From contig KN882567.1 in NCBI GenBank assembly GCA_000934455.1, forward strand, positions 190,717 through 223,123: DNA of 32,407 bases, written 5' to 3'. Below are positions 1-8,978 of this stretch, piece after piece. Numbering within the stretch: position 1 is the stretch's first letter; every line of letters starts with the position of its first letter. Position numbers and translations under genes: made by a program. The notes beneath the pieces are model-generated. The model searched no databases. It was not told where the DNA came from and saw only the letters and a list, made by a program, of their open reading frames with translations. This stretch comes from Apostichopus parvimensis. Taxonomy: Eukaryota; Echinodermata; Holothuroidea; Aspidochirotida; Stichopodidae.

Positions 1-1081
1 CTAACATGTCTTCCTTTTAAAGTGTCAATAAACAAGCCAGAAGAAGCCTTTTCCTTGGTGAAGATGTAAAAAGTTGACGTAATAGTAAACAGGGTATGAT
101 AAGGTCTATGTTAGATCTAGAATTAAAATTAAAAACATGAAATGTTTCAAGGAAGCTCATTGCTCACGTTTATGATAAATATTAATCACAGTGGAGCAGA
201 CGTAACGAGGCTGAAATGCTTTAAAAGGATGTATCTTGAAATTTATGTTATATGCAAGGACAAGAAAAGAATACCGTATAACCTGCATATTGAATATTTA
301 ATTTAAGCTTCTCCTACCTGTGACTAAAGATACTGTATGATGGCATATATGTAATTTGGGTAGAATTATCCAAAGGCCATGTTTTTAGTTACAGTATATG
401 CAAACAGTACCTTTATCTCTGCAGGTGAATAATTTAGCATCAGACAACAGATCTTGCTGCTTCATTTGTTATTCCGGAGAGCTAAATCTTGGTTTCTGAG
501 TTTGAATTTTAAAGCAATATCTGTGCAATGATGTACAACAGTGATAGCAGTATATCTTAGTTGTATATTTGATGTAAATTCAAAACTAAATATTTATATA
601 AATATTTATATACATAAATATGGGATAAATAATTACAAACATGAAATAGTGTCCTGGCCACAAAAGTTTTAGAAAACGCGTCCAATTTATTACAAGTTGT
701 GTCGCACGTAAAAATTTTATTTGGTGAAAAACATTTTGATACGGTGTCTTTAATACATTGCATCAATCTTATTTTTGAGTAATTCTCGGCCTAACTATTT
801 GAAAATGATAACCACCAGAATGCCACAAGTTGCTCTAAGACTTGCAGTTGTACATGCCACCCAATTCATGGTACTTCATACTCGATGATCGCCACCACGA
901 GTCCAGAGGACTGTGCTAGTGACAGAGTTTTAGAGTTATTAATAGACTCAAGTCCTACAATTTGTTATAAGCACAGGAAGTCATTTGAAGCATTACATTT
1001 GTATACGTTTACCAGACCAACTAACTCTCTCTTATCTCATTACTGACAAGTGGAAGTTAAGGATACTTAAAGGGAACGTAT

Positions 1082-1110
1082 GCCCCCTCCCCCCTATGCC
1101 CCCACCCCCC
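1082..1110 (-). repeat. C-rich tract, G-quadruplex-prone on the minus strand
   Basis: Four runs of five or six C are separated by 1 to 4 nt. The minus strand therefore reads as four G runs with short loops, the usual pattern for an intramolecular G-quadruplex, and the plus strand could form an i-motif. It is non-coding here. Confidence 0.6.
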
Positions 1111-1458
1111 ATGTTGTCACCTCACAAAGAAAGAAGTAAACACAAAAAAAGAAGTAAAGAGTGTTATGATTTAAAGCAGCATTTTGCGTCCTTTTCTATG
1201 ATATTTCTCAACCTCACTGACTCCACTATGCCATAACGACATACATAACTAGCTTATCTATTTAAATCTTACTTCAAATGGTGGCATAAAAGTCGAGAAA
1301 TTTGCAACTTTCAACTTTGTTTTTCTCCAAGATATTTTCCGTTGGGATCCCAATAAACCTCGTCCATAATATGAATATTTAAACACTACGAACGTCATTG
1401 ACCAATAGGCCTACGTAATACAACACCATGCTTTATTTGTGTACAGTCTATATGGCAG

Positions 1459-1498
1459 TTGTACAAGGGAGTTCCATAACAACTCCCTGGTTGTACAA
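1459..1498. repeat. Imperfect palindrome sharing a 20-bp core with 32220-32239
   Basis: The arms are TTGTACAA-GGGAGTT (1459-1473) and AACTCCC-TGG-TTGTACAA (1481-1498), giving a stem with a 3-nt bulge and a 7-nt loop. The core GTTCCATAACAACTCCCTGG at 1471-1490 recurs exactly at 32220-32239, inside another palindrome. This suggests a dispersed repeat family, possibly fold-back or MITE remnants. No target-site duplication is obvious. Confidence 0.65.
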
Positions 1499-2742
1499 AC
1501 GCAAAGTCTTGAATCTATTTTTAGCAACGGCTCATAACTAAACCTTCATCTCTGATTGGTTGAATTCAAACTAGTGGGTTTGGAGAAACTGTATGCGATT
1601 AATTTTAACTGTGGAATTTGTCGTGGACACTTCTCTCATTATCTGCAAATATCCTTAATTACTCGCCAATTAACGTTGTTGACAGGGAAAAACTTGGCTG
1701 ATATCTTAGTTTGCTGTTTTGTGATTGATATATATGTAAAAAACTCGATAGACATGTCAAAAAAATAGAAAACGGCGACCAAACGCAAAATGCTGCTTTA
1801 ATAATAAAACAGTATTCCATATTATTAGAAATGGTTGAGTAACTGTGAAGATGTGGAAGTTCTTATAATTGGTTGAAAACTTAAAAAAATCATCCGTATT
1901 CACCGAAACATTTTTTGCACGCTAAAAATTGCGAAACGTTTTGAAAAAAATACATGTACTTCCCCCCTTCCCCCCCCCCCCGGAGGTTCTGTCCCTTCAT
2001 ATCATTCCTGGACCTCAAGGAGTGTCAAATCAGACGACGAGATTGTCACGGTGAGAAAAAATTACTGTAAGGATGGCAGTGAAAATGCTTGCTGAGGTAA
2101 GAGTTTGAGTCACCCATTGTTTGATTTTCTAGCATATTTTGGTGCCCAATACTGGTCAAAGTTTTCACTGTTAGCTGTATGATTTTCTTCTGTTCCGGGA
2201 TATTACTTTGTGGTTATTGATGTAAATCAAAGTGCCATCCACACACTGTGGATGTTACTGAGGTGAACTACAGTACTTACTGTACTGTTTTGAACATTTG
2301 TCCATTGTTCAAAAGAACTTTTTAAGAATGAATGAATGTAATGTTCTCTAACTTTAAGGAGAAGTGATATTGTCCACTTACTTTAATTTGATCTAACATT
2401 TAAGGGGAAAAAAACAATCCAGAAAATTGCCATATCATTGTCAAAAAACTGGAAAAAAAAAACCTAAATATTTGTGAGCGCATGCTCCTTTAAGATAACT
2501 TTGTTAGATGATATATAACCTTTTTGTTGTGTTTCCCAGGGACTTGTTGGTTGTTAGTCATATGTCCAAAGCACAGTGAACAATGGCCAAAGCGTGCCTA
2601 TTGTTAGGTCAGAGGTCACATATGCTCTCCTTACAATTGGTAAGGAATGTCACAACAAAATGTTTGGTTGCTTTGGCATACAACTTCCTTTACAATGAAA
2701 AGTAATTAACTGAAAATAGTGTGAAAACAAACTTTGAAAGAG

Positions 2743-3112
2743 AAACTGATACCTCCTTTAGAGGCCGATCCACCTTGAGGAGAGGCAATGAGAAGGGGAC
2801 TAGTGGGGGGGGGGGGTGTGACTGATGTAGAATTTAGAGGCCTATTTACCTTAGCATAGGGAGAGACAAAGCAATGAGAAGTTGGGGGGGGGGGGGGAGA
2901 ACTGATGTAGCATTTCTAGGCCTAACAATCCTTAGCATGAGCGAGAGGGATGAGAAAGGGGTTGGGAAAGCAGCTGATATAGCATTTAGAGGCTTTTTTC
3001 ACATCAAGGGAAAGAGGGGGCAATGAGAAGGAGGGTGGGGCTGATGCACACATAACACTAAGAGGTCTATTCACCATTGAACATGGGAAAGAGGGGGGGG
3101 GGGGAGAGTGAA
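2743..3112 (+). repeat. G-rich minisatellite, about five diverged units of 70-80 bp
   Basis: Each unit reads roughly ACTGAT, a short AT-rich piece, AGAGGCCTAT, CTTAGCAT, a GAGAG/CAATGAGAAG segment, then a run of 4 to 15 G. Units begin near 2744, 2820, 2900, 2971 and 3043. The G runs in several units make the array prone to G-quadruplexes and to length instability. Unit 5 is the most diverged. Confidence 0.75.
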
Positions 3113-3638
3113 ATATTTCAAACCTTTATTTCCAGAAAGATTCAGTTTTGTTGCTCCTCACATGATCTGTTTGATGCATAGAATGGCTGTTTCTCGACAC
3201 AATTACAGCATACATCAGGTGACTGACTAGCACGTTAACTCATCACCCTTTTTCTTCACAATCAAGTATGTCTGCATGTGTCTGCATGTACAGAGTACCT
3301 CCACGGGTAATGGCCCCACCAGGGGGAGGGGGATGGGGGATCCTGCAGTACATCGCAATGTAAACAGATCAAATTATAGGATACTGACATAGAGGTGTGC
3401 CCCAACTTGGATGAACATTCTGGAGACGGGTGTGTGGGATATTATACAATAGCAGAGCCCTAATCTAGATCCATTTATCTGGAATTTAATGCTTCGCCCC
3501 CTCAGTCAATTGGTGGGATATATTCAAGGCTCTGTTTGTCCGGATTGCCAATAATCAATTAAGGGGAAATACTCTCACATGAATTAATTCATTCATGAAT
3601 TCATTTACAGTACAACTGCAGCAAGTTGAATGCACTTA

Positions 3639-3654
3639 GTAGTACTAGTACTAC
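3639..3654. repeat. Perfect 16-bp palindrome
   Basis: GTAGTACTAGTACTAC is its own reverse complement. It is followed at once by GGTACGTAC and lies in non-coding sequence. No function is implied. Confidence 0.6.
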
Positions 3655-4213
3655 GGTACGTACATTAGATGATGTTGGATAAATTTAAAAGTGAAAGTTA
3701 ATTTGGCAAATTATTTCAACATGTCTACATGTACATGTACACATACTGACACGTAATTATGTGATTGCATATATATTGCTGTATGATGATATAAATAGCT
3801 TTTAAAGTCTAGGAATAAAATCAGTGTTCACTTTATGTACAGCAGTTTTGGGGGTTATGTATATGATTTCTCCTATTTAATGAAGTCATTCAAATTCTAA
3901 CAAATCTTTGGAGCCATTTCCCTGGTTAGTCAAGGTCGCAAATTCACATCCAGTTAGACTTGGGGAATTTGTAGATTTTCTTTTCCTGTATCATTAAGTA
4001 TAGTCCCATTGCAATTAATGTAGCTTGATACACCATACTGTAGATATTCCAAATTCCATCTTTTTCCCAAAAAGATAAATATATAAGAAATCAATTTAAT
4101 TTGAATCAAAGCCTGCTCATTTAGGTGATCAAGCCTTAATGTGTGGAAAATTGCCTGGTTAATATGTTTGTGGCATCAATTCTTAATCCGAAGCACTGGG
4201 TCTGTACAGTACA

Positions 4214-4395
4214 GTATGTGTTAGTGTTATATATAGTCTTTACCATATATACATACTGTATATATACACATATAGTATACATTATACCATATGTTAGGTA
4301 TACATATAGTATATATAAAATATGTATCTACCATATAAAATATATACACTATATAGTATATACCATGTATAATAGGATATACCATATAGATACAA
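4214..4395. repeat. AT-rich TATA/TATAC/CCATATA low-complexity tract
   Basis: A run of interleaved TATATAC, ATAGTATA and ACCATATA words, with many short self-complementary segments and only scattered C and G. The 97-codon open frame across it consists of Tyr, Ile, Val and Thr repeats and is an artefact of composition, so it was not called as a gene. Confidence 0.75.
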
Positions 4396-6317
4396 ATTCT
4401 AGTCAATCATGTTTTCATCATTCTCCATACATGTAGTAGTGGTGTACCTAACATCATTCAGTACTGTCACTATTTCACATGGAACATCTGAATGCAAAAT
4501 GACTATGTATCACACAATGAACTGTCCCCCAAGAACTCAAGTAAACTTAACTACATTAGAATTTTCCAGTGAAAGAACATATTGATGGTTTCCGATATTA
4601 ACAAAATCTTGAACTTCATGTGAACTTAAAATCTTCAGTCATTGGTATATAATTTAGACTTTTATTGAACCTACCCATGTGCAATGAATGACCAAGATAT
4701 CTGTTTTTATAATCTCCCTAAAGACATTATATGTTTGAAACTGTGGATGTTATTTATATTTCCCCCCCCCCCTTTTTTTTTCTTTCTTAGATTTATATTG
4801 AATTTTTTATTAGAATTTGTTGAAATGAAACCCTCTTTTTTTTTTTGGAGAAAACAAGACTTTGTCCCAGTAGTAAACTGTTTCTAATTACTGTTTTAAG
4901 AGATTACACATAAAACAAAGATAAATGTCTGGTTACCATCAAATTGAGCTACACAGAAGTTGTCAGCACCCTGAGGAATAATGATCAACAGCAGTCCGAA
5001 CTGAACCGGCGGTCTAAGAAGGAATTTCATCATGTTTAAGTAATAATATAATAAGAACTACCCTAAAATCTATTGGTTGAACTTTTCACCTTTTCTTTTA
5101 ACTATTTTTAAGTGGTAACAGAATACAGAAAGTTGAAGAGTTTATTGGTGTTAGCTAAGGGTTCATGTTAAGGACACATTTTTTATCTATTATTATTGAG
5201 GCATACAATTCACTGTACGGCAGGTAGCTTGAATTGTACATTGAACTTGATTGATTTTAACCGATGATGATGTGATGTGTCAGGTTGCGTGTGATTGGCC
5301 TTGCCCTTGACTGACAAATAAGAAGGGAATTTATCGGACAATACCTTCTGTACAGTAGCGTGCAAATTATCTCACATTCTTCCCGGCATGTTTACTTTTT
5401 TAAATGTTTTGATGGTTTCCATAGTGACATTGTTTGGTTTTTTATTGCCTTTGAAGTCTTTTGTTATGTAGGGTGGGTTGAATGAGAAAGGTGGTGAGAG
5501 AAGAGGGAGGAGGGGAAATGAAAAGAAGAGCTGGGAATATTGACATTCTACAATATATTAAAAGTCGCATGTAGATGTTCACATTCTCACGCAATTTCTA
5601 TGACAATGAATAAAACCGACTTTTTAATTATCTTAATACACTTATACTGATTGATAGTCATTGAGGTTTATCAAGGAATCAATTTAGTGATCAAAATTTT
5701 GTGTAGCAGTCTTGAAGTTTGTGAGTTTTTGTATCTTATAAAATACAAAAGTATGTTTGGTTCTCTGTGTACAAAACTGCCGTATTTATGTATACATCTT
5801 TGCACTTGAATATATATATATAAAGCAATTTTGGCAAATTTTGGCGTAGCATTTTTTGGCGATACGATACCGAGGGATAAATTATTCACTGTTTATGATG
5901 ATAATATGGTTAGGAACTGTCTTTGCAAAGATTGGTCGCTTTTTTTTTAGTTTTTTTTTTGTGTGAAAAGAAACATATTTGAACTTGAATCACCTTTTAC
6001 CTGGTAATTTTTGACTGGTCTGGTAATTTCCCCAAGTATAAAAGCTTGTCTAGCATTTCCGGTAGATGACATGCCTGCTCGGTGACCTGAATGGCACAAT
6101 TTCCAGTCACAGCTTCCCTAAATTCCACTTCCTTCAGAATATAAAGCGAGGGGGGGGGGGACATGTTTACAATATTGCTGTGTTCAAACTGTAGAGTACT
6201 CTCTTTCACCTTTAACCTGCCTTCCAAAAAAGGAAATGAATAAAAAGATTATTTATTACATACTGACTTCCCTCATTTATGCATTATCCGCTAGTACTAT
6301 CCTCAAATTGGTCATGC

Positions 6318-6381
6318 ATATGAACAGTATATATATTATACTGTTCATATACTTAAGTCATGACTTAAGTATGACTTAAGT
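6318..6381. repeat. Adjacent palindromes: 14-bp-arm hairpin plus three ACTTAAGT palindromes
   Basis: Perfect 14-bp arms ATATGAACAGTATA (6318-6331) and TATACTGTTCATAT (6337-6350) flank a 5-nt loop. Directly abutting is ACTTAAGTCATGACTTAAGT (6351-6370), itself a perfect 20-bp palindrome, then a third ACTTAAGT at 6374-6381. The two structures touch without spacer. Confidence 0.7.
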
Positions 6382-6860
6382 GTGCATGGTTAAGAAAGTC
6401 CCAGAACAGGTTTAGTGGGTTTGGGGAGTTCAGGTCATTTATGACTGTAGAGATTATTTAAAGTAGACCTACAGTGCAAAGGAACTTGTTTTAAACTTAC
6501 AGTAGAATTTTTATTTTTTTAAATTTATTTTATCAGGAAGAATAGTAACTTTTAATACAAAAAATAATTAACACATTGAAATGTCAATTATGTTTTTCAT
6601 GTTGAAGGTTTCAAGTGTCCAAGTAAATTGGCATAAATTTATCCCTCAGTGTTAAAGAGCTATCCGCCTGTGTAAGCGATGCCTAACTTCACAAAATTAA
6701 CTCATGAATTCCTCAAGAACAGGAAATGTAACTGAAACTGAAGAAACATCCCATTTGAATAATTCTTTAAACCCTTCAAAACCAATGATGACGTTAAGAA
6801 AATGTAAATTTTAACTTCTGGTTGGTTCCATGATCTTTCTATAATATGTGTGTAACTATT

Positions 6861-6933
6861 GTGGTGGGGGAGGGGCTGGTGGGGAGGGGAGGGGAGGGCT
6901 GGTGGAGAGTGGGGAGGGCTGGTGGGAAGTGGG
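6861..6933 (+). repeat. G-rich GGGGAGGGCTGGTGG repeats, strong G-quadruplex pattern
   Basis: Units of GGGGAGGGCTGGTGG type repeat with variation. The centre carries GGGG-A-GGGG-A-GGGG-A-GGG, with single-base loops, among the most stable G-quadruplex patterns. It lies on the coding strand, so the transcript could also form it if this is intron. Confidence 0.7.
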
Positions 6934-7504
6934 TCTTCATGCTGTTAGGGTCAAGCTTCGTTGTATTTGCTTTTCAAGATATGAGTACACGTGCGTGAAA
7001 AACAAGTATACAGTATCATAACCTATTCTTTAACATACAGTATTTACAGAATTCTCAGATATTAATTTAGAGTTGTTGATACAGGTCTTTAAGTTTTTTT
7101 ATTTATTTATTTTTTGGAAGTCATTCAACTGTACTCAGTAAACAGATCTATTCAGGATTTGCTATCGAGGCAGATTCCTTTTCAAATCCCACACACATTC
7201 CTCAGTGAATCCAATAAAATATTTTGGCATTGTTGATGGTTGAACTTTACCCGGTGACTAAGTATTCTCTAACAAAAAGCTACCAAGTTGAAGGCCAAGG
7301 CAACGGGGGAAGTACAAACACCATCTATGTATATTCCTGTTTCATTTGAAAATAACAATAGCAGTTTATCATGTTATCTGAGGGTGTCATTGGTGAATAT
7401 ATATGAATAATTCTCATGCCCTTGATGAAGAACCTTAAATTCTGACCTTTATTTACCCTTTCATATTGATAGGTCATAGGGTTATATATCAGCCCTCTTC
7501 AAAT

Positions 7505-7571
7505 CTGTATGTGTGTATGTGTGTATATATGTATGTATTTATGTATGTGTATATATTTAATATATATATTG
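7505..7571. repeat. TG/TA microsatellite
   Basis: TATGTGTGTATGTGTG passes into TATGTATGTATTTATG and then TATATATTTAATATATATAT. It is a simple alternating purine-pyrimidine repeat. The overlapping open frames on both strands are rich in Tyr, Val, Ile and Cys and are compositional. Confidence 0.8.
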
Positions 7572-7876
7572 ACCATGTTCCAAAAATGGAAGGTCCCTGG
7601 AGTTTCATAGAAAATGCATTCCTGCTGGGTTGGAAGTTACCACTTTTAAGAGTGTGGTTGTTTGCTGAAGAAAGCCTTAGTACCAAAAGGTCATCTTCCT
7701 TTGAACCTTGTTTAGAAAAAGTTGCGGTTTGTTGGTTTGGTAATGTTGTTTAATTGTGGTTCACCTAGAGGAGACATTCAATAGAGTAATATTTAATAAG
7801 CAGAAAGGACCCACAGTACAGTGTATTTTAGAGGCATTTGTTGACTGTTGCCAAGTGCTTCAAACAGATGAATATT

Positions 7877-7914
7877 TGTGCCGGGTTTTGTCAGTTGTGC
7901 CGGGTTTTGTCAGT
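7877..7914 (+). repeat. Two perfect 19-bp tandem copies
   Basis: TGTGCCGGGTTTTGTCAGT occurs at 7877-7895 and again, directly adjoining, at 7896-7914 with no mismatch. Perfect identity suggests a recent duplication. Confidence 0.8.
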
Positions 7915-7940
7915 TTTGCCATGTTGGATCAGGAGATAGC

Positions 7941-8001
7941 AGTTTAGGGGTGGGGTCAGTTTAGGGGTTGGGGTGGGGTCAGTTTAGGGGTGGGGATTGG
8001 G
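7941..8001 (+). repeat. Three AGTTTAGGGGTGGGG units, G-quadruplex-prone
   Basis: Copies start at 7941, 7958 and 7981 with the consensus AGTTTAGGGGTGGGGTC; the middle copy has an extra GGGGTT. There are at least seven G runs of four. Each unit carries TTAGGGG, which looks telomere-like, but the array is short, degenerate and interstitial. Confidence 0.7.
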
Positions 8002-8885
8002 TTCTTGAAGAGATCAATTAGGGAAGGGGGACTTAAAGTGGGTGGTTGAAGTGGTAGGGGGAGGGTGTATATTCGAGGGGAAGTTTCCTAATGATGGGTT
8101 CAGCACTAAATGTGGGGACATCAGTTAAATACTGTACATGTACTTGTTTACATTGCAAAATCTGTGTGTACTTGTAGCCGCATTTATTATACAGTAATTG
8201 CTGCTCTGTTAGTTCTCGAAATCATTTACCGATCAGCTCAGTTCTATTAAAGGATTTTGTCACATATAATGTACAGTATGTCAATTAAGTGCTGCTTTAG
8301 TGTAGCCGGTACCTGGGAGCATAATTTTTGGCTTATCAGGGGGAATTCCCACCATTTTCCCCATTTTGACAATGTTGGTTGGTTGTGGAAGGTTAGTTAC
8401 AGTGCAGAGTTTGTATTGAGTTCACATCCTTTTACTTACCTGTCCCTCCACAACTTTGTTCACTCGGGCATTACTGGGTCTAAGAGGTGACCTGGTGACC
8501 TTTTATCTAAGTCCTCCCTCTATTGTCCGGTCCATTCAGAAACTACTGCCCTCCCACGGTTCTACCAACCGAAGTGTTTAATTAACACTGTGCAGTTCCG
8601 TTTGGCACACATTTTTTCCGCTGTCTAGTCATATCTTTGAGGGAACTAAACATATTCATTGAACCTTCCAGTCTATCATTATTGTGCCTGATTTGTCATC
8701 TTTCCTTCTCTTAATCTGCCCCAATTATCACTTTCAATTTGGACATACATGTATATTATTTATAATTGGATGATTTTTAAAGCCCTCCACCTTCCCGCCT
8801 CTCCCCCCCCCCCTCTACCCCAGAATTGTATTGAATTAATGCAGACTCATCAGTTATTTAAAAGTTTGAATTATTTTTGTTGCAG

Positions 8886-8978
8886 TGATTGGTGTGACCA
8901 ACAGCCACCATGACTTGCTGGATAGTTTCCTCTGTAGCGGTGTCTTCTCAGCACCAGAATTAAGAAAAGTAACGCAAG
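8886..8978 (+). CDS. Exon 1 of those found (internal exon, residues 1-30)
   Basis: The acceptor is TTTTTGTTGCAG before 8886 and the donor is CAAG|GTAAGA after 8978. Only one frame is open: the first two bases complete a codon from a missing upstream exon, and the other two frames meet stops. It encodes 30 residues starting IGVTNSHHDLLDSFLCSGVF and including SAPELRKVTQ, a more ordered-looking mix of hydrophobic and polar residues than the rest of the protein. The last base is the first base of the Ala codon completed in the next exon. The next exon is 3.3 kb away. The upstream partner exon, which must end in phase 1, was not found with confidence. Confidence 0.75.

Larger units (their letters stand above)
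1..8885. other. Repeat-rich flank or upstream intron with no confident exon
   Basis: No open reading frame here combines convincing splice sites with protein-like composition. Because the first firm exon at 8886 opens inside a codon, at least part of this stretch is probably intron of the same gene. The content is AT-rich unique sequence broken by C or G runs (around 1970-1981, 2804, 2885, 3092, 6150 and 8804), AT-rich palindromes and several minisatellites listed separately. An AT-rich stretch at about 575-630 can fold on itself, and 5470-5540 is purine-rich. Confidence 0.6.

Noticed and set aside
2073-2096. Possible short first exon ATG...GAG|GTAAGA
   Set aside because: The start context is ordinary and its phase 0 end does not fit exon 1, which needs phase 1. 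No promoter elements are visible.
4143-4436. 97-codon plus-strand open frame
   Set aside because: It is a translation of the TATATAC/CCATATA repeat, rich in Tyr, Ile, Val and Thr, with no start context or splice evidence.
7466-7753. 95-codon plus-strand frame
   Set aside because: The first third is a TG/TA microsatellite translation, and the rest lacks splice sites that would join exon 1.
7941-8001. Interstitial telomere sequence
   Set aside because: TTAGGGG appears only three times, embedded in a longer unrelated unit; it is better explained as a local G-rich tandem repeat.
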